Positions 30,040 to 40,060 of a DNA stretch of 64,000 nt are shown here, piece after piece. The DNA is from Fistulifera solaris. Lineage: Eukaryota > Bacillariophyta > Bacillariophyceae > Naviculales > Stauroneidaceae. Each line of letters opens with the position of its first letter. Position 1 is the first letter of the stretch. The notes under the pieces are model-generated. The model saw only the letters and a program-made list of their open reading frames with translations. It did not search any database and had not been told where the DNA came from. The translations under genes were made by a program, and so were the position numbers. Location: assembly GCA_030295235.1 (NCBI GenBank), contig AP026132.1:713501-777500 (forward strand), written 5' to 3'.

Positions 30040-32436
30040 ATGAAAGCAGGTAATCATACTTCTGAGTCGTCCGACGATGGCTCTTGGAATGGGAAATCGA
30101 AAGATGTACGATTCGCGCAAGTTCCCGAAACGCCGCTCTCCGTGCGCAGTTTACTGTCATGTACCGGCAATAGTGAGACGGGTAGCCTCACCTATGGATC
30201 GCAACATCAGCTCCCGCGTCTTCCAATTCCCTCTCTTTCGGAAACACTGCACAAGCTACAGAATGTCGTCTTGAAAGCATTATTGACCGAAGAAGAAATG
30301 CAGCAAGTCGAACAGGATATTCATGATTTTCAAAGTGGTTTGGGTGCTGCCTTACAAGAGGCACTCATTAATTACGACGAGGAAAGTGCCTCTTCGGGAG
30401 AGATTGGGAGTTACGTAGAGGAATTCTGGAATGAATCGTATTTGGCGTACGATGCGTCCGTCGTATTGAATTTAAACCCCTACTTTGTTCTCGAGGACGG
30501 TCCCGACCCGAAGGTAGCGCACGATCAGCTGAAACGAGCGGCTAGTTTGTGTTTTGCGGCGTCGAAAGTCGCCAGTGCTTTACGAAACGAAACGTTGGAA
30601 CCGGATACGATCAAAGGGAAACCGTTATGTATGGATCAGTTCAAAGTGTTGTTTGGTGCTAGTCGTCAGCCAAGCAGCCATCAAAATGATGATGTGCATG
30701 TTTACAGTGATAGCTGTCACGGTACGTTGTTCGGGGCTAATCTGAATATGGTATAGCACCGTCTTTCGTCTCACCATGCTATTTTTCGTTTAAGTGGCGG
30801 TTTTGTGCAACAATCAGTTCTATTATTTCCCGGTGCTTTGGCCCATGTCCGGAAATGTAGCAGTCGATGAAGGGGACATATTAGAAATCTTACGCGCCAT
30901 AGAGCGACATGCAATGGAGACTAGCCCTGAAGAGGCGAGTAAAGAAGCACTCGGCGTCTTTACGAGTCTACCACGAGCCCAGTGGGCTGCTGCTCGTCAG
31001 GATCTTATTGAGACTTCCGAAGCAAATGAGAATGCTTTGACATTGATCGACTCGGCCCTCTTTGTACTAGTCCTCGACAGTTATGCACCGCAAACCATTC
31101 ACGAAGCAGCGGCAAATATGCTTCATGGAACCAATCAACTGGCAGCTGGGGAAACAGCGCAAATCGGCACTTGCCTGAATCGATGGTATGACAAGTTGCA
31201 GATCATTGTCCTAGCCGACGGCACCAGTGGAATCAACTTTGAGCATTCTTCCATTGACGGCCACACGGCTCTTCGCTTTGTCTCGGATGTTTTTGCCGAA
31301 ACTGTTATTTCCTTTGCCGAAAGTATAGTTGACGTAATTCACGGTCGTGGGCGTATTCAACATGTCGTAGACGCTATAGTTGATCGGGCAGCTGTGTATG
31401 CTGATGAGACGGATCGCCCTGTCCTTGGTGTTGCGCCCAAGAAGATTATATTTCAAATGACAGATCAACTTAGGAAACGAATCTACTTTGCTGAAACTGC
31501 GCTTTGTGACGAACTCAGTGCGAGTGACACCTATGTGCTGGAGTTTAAAGACTACGGCAAATCACTCATCGTTGGGAACAAAATGTCACCAGACTCATTC
31601 GTACAAATGAGTATACTTCTTGCGTATTACAAACTGTATGGGAAGGTTGTGTGTATGTACGAACCCGTGCTAACAAAAGCCTTCTACCATGGTCGAACCG
31701 AAGCCATGAGAAGTGCCACGCCGCTTGCAAAAAGTCTTTTGTGAGGTATGGTGTGATCCTGAGTCGACTAGAGACCAAAAGCTGAGTGCTCTTCGGGCTG
31801 CAGTAACCGAGCATTCCAATCTTGTAAAGGAAAGCGCTGCAGGAAAGGGCGTCGATCGCCACCTTTACAGCCTGAAGTGCATTGCTAAACGGAGTGGTCT
31901 TGCCATACCTGCTTTCTTTGACAGTATCGGGTGGAAAACTTTGAACCATACGGTCCTTTCTACTTCGAATTGTGGCAACCCATCACTCCGTTTATTCGGC
32001 TTCGGCCCTGTTGTTTCCAGATGGTTTCGGAGTTGGGTACATCATTAAAGACCAGGGTTTGACTTATTCTGTATCGAGCAAACATCGGCAAACTCAGCGT
32101 TACGTGCGATCTCTTGCGACCACCTTGAAAGAAATACAAACTCTGCTTCGCCCGCTTTCGAATATCCAAGTTCACAAAAAGAGAACGAATTTGGCTGATA
32201 TCAAGGATTCTTTTAGGGATGGAACCCGTACGCTAGCGCGTCAAGAGTCGTCTGCGATTTCGGAGTATCCAGACATCTGGGGTGAGAGAAGCGCCCCATC
32301 CACTGACCAGAAAGTGGACGACCCTCCATTTGCTGTGCCAACGAAAAGTAAGCCGTTCTTTTCGGTTGTTTCAAGGCAGCACAGTTTCGACCTACTCAGC
32401 AAGATCGATCGACATAACAGTCTTGTCGATCTTTGA
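30040..32436 (+). CDS. Carnitine O-acyltransferase family protein, two exons, two frameshifts
   Basis: Exon 1 (30040-30721) has the family start LPRLPIPSLSETL. A 73-nt intron, 30722-30794 (GTACGT...TTTAAG, phase 1), follows; exon 2 resumes VAVLCNNQFYYFPVLWP. The catalytic His motif is INFEHSSIDGHTALRF, with DGTSG just before it. RTEAMRSAT and, further on, LSTSNCGNPSLRLFGFG and PDGFGVGYIIKD are carnitine/choline acyltransferase hallmarks. The family moves acyl groups between CoA and carnitine, in mitochondria, peroxisomes or ER. Two slips occur: the A5 run 31729-31733 and the T3 run 32014-32016; removing one base at each restores the family sequence. No clear targeting peptide was seen, and whether it prefers acetyl or long-chain substrates cannot be told. 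Confidence 0.85.
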
Positions 32437-32618
32437 AAGTTTCGTTACGAAGCTGATAGATAGTATCAAAAGATTCGGAGGACATTTGTTGCGTCCTGTT
32501 GGGTCGGCAGTGGTTGAGCTACTTAAAGTACGAAAGGAAACAGGAGTAGAAAAGGTTCTAAGTTTTGTACATGATTATGCTGATCTATCGTGTTTAACTT
32601 CCACGACTAGCGGAAAGT

Positions 32619-33482
32619 TTATGTTGAAATTGCTACGGAGCGAGGCGACGTCGAAGACGACGCTCCTCGGAGTGATTTAGTACGTGACTGTGCTGATTTG
32701 GATGTTGATGGTTCCCACTTTTCCTCCGATAAAACTGCTTGATATAATGCACTTTGAACATTTGCCACATGGTCATGGTCTTGTGGATGCAAAACTTTCG
32801 AGATGATATGGCGAATGAAACGAATGAGCTTTGCGTCAAGACCCAGTGTTTCGAGCGCGTTGCTAATCGACGCGTAAGCAATTGTCGACATACAGACCAC
32901 GAGAAATCGGCTGTCCACCACTGAGAGGTCAATTTGAAAGCTGCATAGTTTCTCGACTTTGCATCGAGTATCCGCTAGCATGACATTGGATGGAACAAGC
33001 TGAAGAAGTGTTCGTACGAATGAGTGTGTCGAAGGAGGATTCAACCGCCAACCAAGGGCAGCGACGAAAGTGGCTTCCATTTGTACAATCTCCTCGGGAC
33101 TGTAAAGGCCTCGACTTAGTCTGGACACCAATTGAGGGTCCATAGCTGCTGGCTCGTGTATTTTTACAGCTGTATAAAGGGCTGCCAAGCTCGCGAGTTG
33201 GTATTTAGCGCGATCGGATCGAACACTTGCTCCAGATGGGGTGAGCATGAAGCGATCCAAGAGATTGAGCGTAATCTCAACGGTTTCATGGCTAAAGCTA
33301 CAAATACCGGCCACTTCAAAGCACCATGTAGCTATTTTTTCTCGGCAATCCGCATCAACTATGTTGTGATGCAAGGGAATATTCTGCCTTTGTATCTCAG
33401 CTTGAGAAAGCCAGTCCCTTTGCCCGTAAACGGACGTTTCCTGACGTCGCATTGCAATTATTGTTTCTGCAATCCCTTCCAT
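32619..33482 (-). CDS. Cyclin (diatom-specific cyclin type)
   Basis: A protein of 287 residues from the first ATG, 33482 (MEGIAETIIAMRRQETSVYG). The N-terminal cyclin box is visible: ADCREKIATWCFEVAGICSF (the MRxxLxxWLxEV block), HETVEITLNLLDRFM, YQLASLAALYTAVKIHEP and VQMEATFVAALGWRLNPPST (ExxxLxxLxWxL). A second box continues to about residue 240, and a Ser/Thr-rich tail follows (SKSAQSRTKSLRGASSSTS). Cyclins activate cyclin-dependent kinases. Diatom genomes carry many extra cyclins of this simple kind, several responsive to light and nutrients. It is convergent with the carnitine acyltransferase. Confidence 0.8.
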   Translation of the reverse strand: MEGIAETIIAMRRQETSVYGQRDWLSQAEIQRQNIPLHHNIVDADCREKIATWCFEVAGICSFSHETVEITLNLLDRFMLTPSGASVRSDRAKYQLASLAALYTAVKIHEPAAMDPQLVSRLSRGLYSPEEIVQMEATFVAALGWRLNPPSTHSFVRTLLQLVPSNVMLADTRCKVEKLCSFQIDLSVVDSRFLVVCMSTIAYASISNALETLGLDAKLIRFIRHIISKVLHPQDHDHVANVQSALYQAVLSEEKWEPSTSKSAQSRTKSLRGASSSTSPRSVAIST

Positions 33483-34215
33483 TGCAACTTTTCTTGTAAC
33501 AGTTGCTCGCTTTCGTGAAAATTTAGATTTGAGATCAAGATCTATCGTGTTGAAAATGTGTTTTCGTTTGTCAAAAGGATTTTCTTTCAGAAAGTGAGAA
33601 ATGTAAAGCAAAGACTACATTTGCCCCACAAGGTCCTTGAGATTTGTGATCTGAATTCTGAATTGTGCTTTGTGTAGTATCTTGTTTCTTGTTGGGGAAC
33701 ATTACATGAGATGCGATAAAAACCAACTACATTTCACATGATACAAGTCCGTTAGGGATAAGTCATGTTCAAATAATACAGTACGTTGCGTCATTTGTCC
33801 TTAACTCCATGATGACCAATGACTGATGACCAACTCCTGATCAGTACACTATAGTATCGACGATCCACGACCTCACAAAATGACACCGATCAATTTTTTA
33901 CTCGTTGACATTTCTGTGAACTGTGTTTTTCGTTTTTCGAATGCAGAAGTCGAGTCCAAGTCGTAAAATCGTGAAACGGAGAAGCAGAAGTGGGAAGCTT
34001 GAATCGCGAACGGCCCGCTGAATAGCTAGAGACTCTTGCTGTTGCTCTAGACTAATCAATTGGGTGGAACGTAATAACGGCGATAAATTAAAAGTCATCA
34101 AAAAGCCATTCTTGCTGTGCTGTGTCGTTAGATTGAATGGTATCGCCTATTCTTTTTGTTTCGAGACAGCTATGTTACATAGAATTGCTGAAACCTAAAC
34201 TAGAATCAGTTGTCA
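33483..34215. other. Intergenic region
   Basis: Upstream of the cyclin and downstream of the cyclophilin-like gene. A possible very degenerate repeat copy (minus strand, GGTCGTGG...ACTATAGT) lies near 33849-33882. Nothing else was recognised. Confidence 0.4.
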
Positions 34216-35495
34216 TTATTTTTGCTGATTGTCGATTAGCTGAACGGAGATTATGTGGGTCCAAGATCGTTGGGCTTCTGGCCATGATTCGACTTCTGTT
34301 TCGACAATCTGCTCCGTTCCAGCAACAACGTGCTCCGTTTCTAAGTGACGTTTCCTGCCCAAGTCTACAATAGCATCAACCACGTCGAATCCCTCTATTA
34401 CTTTGCCAAAACAGGGATCAGCGTCTTCTGGTAGCAAGTGATGTCGTTGTGATCCAGGTCCATGTACATAGCTATTGTCGATCGTGTTGATGTAGAATGT
34501 GGGACCTTGTCCGGAAAAGCCTAGCGTATATTTGTTGTGCTTGTATTCCTTGGCCTGCTCCGGGAATCCCAAGGTGGCCCAGCCCAACGAATAAAAGTGG
34601 CTGTGTTTAACCTTTTGCGTATAGTAATCAATGGGTGCGGTAGCCATGACATGGTTCATATGATGCAGAAACACGGTATCATCCCACGTATGAGATGTCA
34701 CCAAATCCAAGAAGAAATACACTGTATGAGGTAGCTTGTCTACCGGGTAGAGTTCGACGACGAAGCTTCTCGTGTCGCCAGCCGCTAATTCGGCTGTGAA
34801 CTTGACATGATGTGGACCAGGGCCAAACCTGTTGTTGTTTTGATGGATGAGTACTACAGGAACGACATTGCATACAGTATAAGGAAAGAGACGTACCGTT
34901 CTAGGACCGCCAGTCGGCTGATATGTTGCAAATGATCGCTGAGCGCATCGACTTGACGTTGCAGTCCTCCTCGTCGATGCAGCAGCCACTCATCGACCAA
35001 TTGTTTGGATGGCTTATCGGGCAACGGAAACATATGTACATGGGCTTCCGCCAATTCGTGCATGACGGATCGCTCGTGCTCTAACGCATCTTTGGTTTTG
35101 ATCCATTTGCGCAACAACGCCTGTTTTTGCTTCGACTCCCATTTGACTTGATCCAGCGTTTCGAACAGTTGCTCATAATGCAGTTTATTTTGTTGCAGTT
35201 GATTTTGCAGTTCGTACCATGTCGTCGACGTGTGTTGTGTAATAAGAAGCGCCGCCAACAACCAGGAACACAGAATGAAAGCACCGTAATATGTTGGAGT
35301 GGAGGTCGCTGGTCGTTCGCGGACTTCGCACGATGATGCATTCGTAGGACTGGTATTGGGTGAAATTCCTTCGACCCAATCCTCATTGGCGTGAAGAGGA
35401 CTGGCGGGCTCGTCACCGCCGTATGGCAGAAGCGAAGAGGATCGCTGTTCCATCGTGATTCGAGGCCTTGGTTTCCACCATGATACGACATCCAT
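34216..35495 (-). CDS. Type II membrane cyclophilin-like protein, two exons
   Basis: Exon 1 (35495-34897) starts MDVVSWWKPRPRITMEQRSS. A membrane helix (FILCSWLLAALLIT, about residue 75-90) and a long coiled coil follow (ELQNQLQQNKLHYEQL, KTKDALEHERSVMHEL). The 68-nt intron 34896-34829 (GTACGT...AACAG, phase 2) joins VLER to FGPGPHHVKFT. Exon 2 is the clearest cyclophilin-like domain of the three paralogues: RSFVVELYPVDKLPHTVYFF, YTLGFSGQGPTFYINTIDN, HGPGSQ and DPCFGKVIEGFDVVDAIV. The catalytic Arg of the FHRxI motif is not present (VFLHHMNHVM instead), so isomerase activity is doubtful. Probable ER/Golgi lumen domain, with the short N-terminal tail in the cytosol. Confidence 0.75.
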
Positions 35496-36010
35496 CTTTG
35501 ATGAGCTTACTTATTATGATTCACTCAACTACCCGCCGTCGAAACAATCGTTTCTTTGATGTCTTTCTTTTCCTTCATTCGTTTTGTGGCATTCGGCCTG
35601 CCATCCAAGCATTCGATCGCTAAGAAATTCAAATCACGCCTGTCATCCTTTTCCTACTCGACCGCGAACTGATCAACGGAAAATAGCTGGCCACGTACTA
35701 TAGTGATTGAGTATATTACTTTTTTGGGCTAGATTTGCGTTTAAACAAGTATTTCCGTTAAAGATTAGGAGGTACTTATTGTATGAGCTAAATACCAGTA
35801 TGAACTATTGTGTGTGCCACGTGGAATGTTGTTGCAATGCAAAAAGGGGGGGCGCAAAACTCGCAATCGCATTTGAGACTGCAAAAACGCACCTCTGAAA
35901 AGAAGACTTCTTAATCATCTCTTTTCTATATCCTCCCTTCTGAGCACCGGTGAATCGTTGCTCAATTAGAAAAGAATCTAGTTCAGTATTGAGGAGTTTG
36001 CATTCACAAC
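35496..36010. other. Divergent intergenic region
   Basis: Shared promoter region of the cyclophilin-like gene (minus) and the thioredoxin/thioredoxin-reductase gene (plus). No gene or repeat-family member recognised. Confidence 0.45.
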
Positions 36011-37986
36011 ATGCGGGCCCGTCTATTGTTTCTGTTTCTACTGTCATCTTTCGCATCCTTCATCGCGGCCCGACCGGTCGTCCGCAACATTCAATCCGCG
36101 CATGAATTTGACCGCTTGCTGCAAAAACACGGAACCGAAACGGGTCTTCCGGTCGTCGTGGACTTTTATTCCGATTCCTGTGGTCCGTGTCGCATGATGG
36201 CACCTATTTTCAAAAAAGTGGCCGCCGATTACGTTGATCGCGCCGTCTTTGTCAAAGTCGATACGAATGCGCAGTACGAACTGTCCGGCCGGTACCAAAT
36301 ACGTTCGCTGCCGACCTTCCAGTGGTTCATTGCCGGAAAACAAGTACAAACCGAAGTGGGTGGGATCGGTGAGCAAGGACTCCGTCATCATACCGATGGG
36401 ATTCTTCGTCGGGCGGAAATTGAGAATGTGGTCATTACATTGGAAGCACTGGAAGAATTTTATCAAAAGCGGATCCTTCGAAAACGGACGTTGCGTCGGT
36501 ATTGAAAAAATGTGCCGATATGACCAAAGCCAAAGGATTGTGTGCGGGCAGTGCGGCGAATCAATTGGCGCGGAAATTGCGCAAAAAGTACGGCAGCATG
36601 CCCAAAATGATTCCTCGATTCAGTGGCGAACCACCCAAACCAGAAACCACCGAAGAACCGCCCACTCAAAGCAGTAGTAGTTCTTCGAAACAACAAACGG
36701 CCAATTTACATTTGGCGACACTGGAAGAACTGCAAGCCGAGCTGGAAAAACGACAAGATCAATTGCGCGACGAAATGGTCGAAGCGGAGGATGCCAACGA
36801 AGATGAAGCGGATCCCGATTTCACTCCATGGACTCCCAAAAGCTATCCCGAGCGTGTCGTGATCATTGGAGGAGGACCCGCGGGTTTGGCGGCGGCCTTG
36901 TACTGTGCGCGAGCAGGGCTCGATCCGCTCGTCATTGCTCCCATTTTGGGTGGGGGTCAATTGCAAGGAAAAGGTGTCGTCGTTGAGAATTATCCTGGTT
37001 TGATCGGGGAAAGCACGACTGGACCCGAAATTGTGTCGAAAATGCGGAAACAAGCGGCGCATTTTGGTGCTTTCTTTGAGGACGATGTTGTGGTGGCGGT
37101 GGACGCGTCACAACGGCCCTTCAAAGTGCAGACGAATGCGACGGGCACCATTGAAACGCATACCATCATCGTGGCCACTGGAGCCGAATCCAATTGGTTG
37201 GGTATTCCGGGTGAATGGGAACTGCGTGGAGGAGGGGTTTCGAGTTGTGCTACGTGCGACGGCTTTTTGTACAGTAATCGCCATGTTGTCGTAGTAGGAG
37301 GAGGAGATGCCGCCATGGAAGATGCATTGGTTCTGGCGCGTACGAGCCAATCGGTCACGGTAGTGCATCGTCGCGATCGTTTCCGAGCATCCAAAGTACT
37401 GGCGGACCGTGTCCTCAGCCATCCTGCTATCACGGTGCGGTGGAATACGGTGTTACAAGAGATTGTCGGCAAAGAGCTACCAACCGAAGACAAGTCAGAC
37501 AGTGATGTAGACCTTGATCAAATTCCCAAGGTTGTGACTGGTGTTGTTCTTCAGAGTACAGAAAGTGGCGAGACGGAGGAACTTGCATGCGATGCTGTCT
37601 TTGTTGCAATCGGACATACTCCTATCACTGGTTTTCTTAAAGATGTTGTTGAATTTGATCCTGCCTATCCGGGATACTTAGCAACAGTTGGCACCAGCAC
37701 GCAAACCTCTGTCAAAGGAATATTTGCCGCTGGTGACGTTGCGGATCCGACGTACCGCCAGGCAATTACCAGTGCGGGTAGTGGAGCAGCTGCGGCACTG
37801 GATGCTGAGCGATACTTGTCGGAAAATGGTTTGGGGAACGAAGCAGCTGAGCTCGAGGCGGAGCTTTTGGCAGAATTGATGGGCAACGACGATGCCACCA
37901 AGTCAAGCTCATCTTACAACGTCTACGAAGACGCTGGTGGACGCGTACACGGAGTTAAAGAGAGCGTAACTGGGGGAGAGCTATAA
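36011..37986 (+). CDS. Secretory thioredoxin-thioredoxin reductase fusion, one frameshift
   Basis: Starts with a signal peptide (MRARLLFLFLLSSFASFIAA). Residues about 30-130 are a thioredoxin: VVVDFYSDSCGPCRMMAPIF holds the CGPC redox site, then VFVKVDTNAQYELSGRYQIR and the cis-Pro segment RSLPTFQWF. A linker with Cys residues (CADMTKAKGLCAGSAANQL) and a charged coiled coil follow. Next is a low-molecular-weight thioredoxin reductase: VVIIGGGPAGLAAALYCARA (FAD), SSCATCDGFLY (CATC redox site), VVVVGGGDAAMEDALVLAR (NADPH) and IFAAGDVADPTYRQAITSAG. It should pass electrons from NADPH through FAD and the CATC site to its own CGPC site. The frame slips in the A4 run 36465-36468; one more A joins the halves. 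Order is thioredoxin first, opposite to plant NTRC. Confidence 0.85.
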
Positions 37987-38084
37987 GTTTCTGCCGCAGT
38001 CCGGTTATGTCTCAATAAAATTTATAGAATATTCTTTTGATTGAGACGGCTTTTTTCAAAGAGTGCTAGGATAAATTCATTCGA

Positions 38085-39542
38085 TCAGAAGAAGGAACGG
38101 CAAAATGGTAAAATTGATCGGACGTGCCATGGTGCTTTTCGAACTTCCTCCTTTTCAGGTGGCTGTGCGAACGACTCGAATCTGTTCCATTCGTCAGTGA
38201 ACGCGGCTTTGACTTCCATTGAGTCGTCACTTGCATCATTGTACACCAGCAACATGTTGCTTTCCACGTCTTTGTAGGTAGATCGTCCACCGTAATTCCC
38301 TGAACCATGGACAGTAGCAATCAAAGAAGAGGCATCTGGAATTGAAAAGCGTTTGTCTATCTCTCCTCTTGTCAACCAAATGCCTTTCGCATGATACGTC
38401 CATCCTTCACGCTGATAAAACCAAATAGAAGAGTGCTGCGCCGTCCGCCGTGCTAGCTGAGCATATACAGTTGGTATCCATTCGCGACCTTTGTTCCCCG
38501 CCTTCTTCTTTGGTTTGAAACCATGAGATATCCTACCCGCTGTCAGCAAATGACTCTTCCCCAACACTCGGCGCAATCCATTTGTGAGATTCAAATAAGC
38601 TGAGCTCATCCGCAGAGTCACATCATCAGGATAAAGACGATGCACAATAGATAGGAAGCTCTGCAACACGTCAACATCCAATGGCATGTATTCCTTGCGT
38701 GACAAACATTTGCAAAAGTGGCGAGGTGCCTGAAAGGTGGGCACGGCAAAAGCTACGGCGTTCGAACTCGATGACGTTCCTACTGAATTCACGGGATCGC
38801 TATCTTGTGGAACTGTGAAGAGCTTCGACAGAGAACGGATCAAGTCCTTTCGAGATGGTGAAGAAGGTGCGGTAAGCGAGTTTCGGCTTCCCGGGTCGTA
38901 TGTATAACTGTGCTGTGACAGAACTTTGAAGACGTCAGCATAAAACTCAACCAAGCCATTTCCACCATTCTGTATACATAAATAGCGATCGATACGGTCT
39001 GAAAAGTACTCTTCGGACAAATTGGCACCTGATAGGATCATTTCATCATCAATAATGTAACATTTCATGTGAAACACGCCAGAAACTTCGTCGTAGGGGT
39101 TCTTAAGAATAGATTGGAGCCACTTTGGAAGCACCGAGAACAAAAACAGCTTCGAATGCGCGTTGTTCGTATTTATCGATCTATGACATGCCTCGGCAGA
39201 AGTTATGAATGATGATGTAGGAGTGGGCACAGGACGTAGCGCTCTGCCCTTATCCAATAGGATTTGGACGTCGGGACATTCGGTCGTTTTCAATGCGTCT
39301 AATAGTTCTACTTCACGCTTATGCAGAGAAGGATCGGCAGCTGGACCGATATATAGCGCAGCTAGATGTACGCGTTGTTTAGCATTGAGAATCTTGTCGC
39401 ATAAATGGCCATGGAACTCGGTCGGACTAAAGCCAGTGCAATCTAGCCGGAAATGCTCTTTATGCAGAGGAAAATACCGCAGCAAAGATTTTGACTTCGT
39501 GAATGAGCCGCGAGCCGCATTTAGGAGTTGCTTGGGAGTCAT
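38085..39542 (-). CDS. Phosphatidylglycerophosphate synthase (PGS1-like, phospholipase D superfamily)
   Basis: A 485-residue single-exon protein from ATG 39542. It has the two HKD-like motifs of the PGS1 branch: VFHMKCYIIDDEMILSGAN followed by LSEEYFSDRIDRYL, and WTYHAKGIWL followed by SGNYGGRSTYKDVESN. These make the active site for transfer of phosphatidyl from CDP-diacylglycerol to glycerol 3-phosphate, the first committed step to phosphatidylglycerol and cardiolipin in mitochondria. An N-terminal basic, Ser-rich stretch (MTPKQLLNAARGSFTKSKSL) would fit a mitochondrial presequence. No frameshift is seen. It is convergent with the thioredoxin reductase fusion, about 100 bp apart. Confidence 0.85.
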   Translation of the reverse strand: MTPKQLLNAARGSFTKSKSLLRYFPLHKEHFRLDCTGFSPTEFHGHLCDKILNAKQRVHLAALYIGPAADPSLHKREVELLDALKTTECPDVQILLDKGRALRPVPTPTSSFITSAEACHRSINTNNAHSKLFLFSVLPKWLQSILKNPYDEVSGVFHMKCYIIDDEMILSGANLSEEYFSDRIDRYLCIQNGGNGLVEFYADVFKVLSQHSYTYDPGSRNSLTAPSSPSRKDLIRSLSKLFTVPQDSDPVNSVGTSSSSNAVAFAVPTFQAPRHFCKCLSRKEYMPLDVDVLQSFLSIVHRLYPDDVTLRMSSAYLNLTNGLRRVLGKSHLLTAGRISHGFKPKKKAGNKGREWIPTVYAQLARRTAQHSSIWFYQREGWTYHAKGIWLTRGEIDKRFSIPDASSLIATVHGSGNYGGRSTYKDVESNMLLVYNDASDDSMEVKAAFTDEWNRFESFAQPPEKEEVRKAPWHVRSILPFCRSFF

Positions 39543-40060
39543 ATTGCGATATTCAATAAAGTCAAACGATCAACTTTGAAAGCAAGTCTTCATGGTTAGG
39601 TTCTTGAGATCGAGAAAAGATTCATTTGTCGTCGAATTCGAAGGTTCGAGCGAAAAAGTCGTTCGAAAACACTCACGGCTGACGCCAGACGATCCGCGAA
39701 AACGCGGCACGCTTGCTTCGTCTATGTAATAAAACTTACTTAGGAAAGAAATGTCACATTCTTGAATGCGCGCTTTCCAAAACCTTAACAAAAAATGCGC
39801 GAAGAACATGTAAGGTATATATAGATATTCGTGTATAAGTAAGTTCAAATGCCGAAGTGATTTTGTCATCACAAAAATCTGGTCACAAAATCTATCGCCA
39901 GAATGGAAAAAATGAAGTGACAATAAGAGCAATTCGGCAATTTATCACCACAACACATTCCGCAACACACAAAGAGCGTATCATCTCTCAAGTTCAAAAG
40001 CAGCCTTCGGTGGCGCTTCAATCTTGAGACCAAGTTAATCCTTGTAACAAACACCACACC
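39543..40060. other. Divergent intergenic region
   Basis: Between the PGS1-like gene (minus) and the mucin-like gene (plus); likely holds both promoters. No gene or repeat recognised. Confidence 0.45.
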
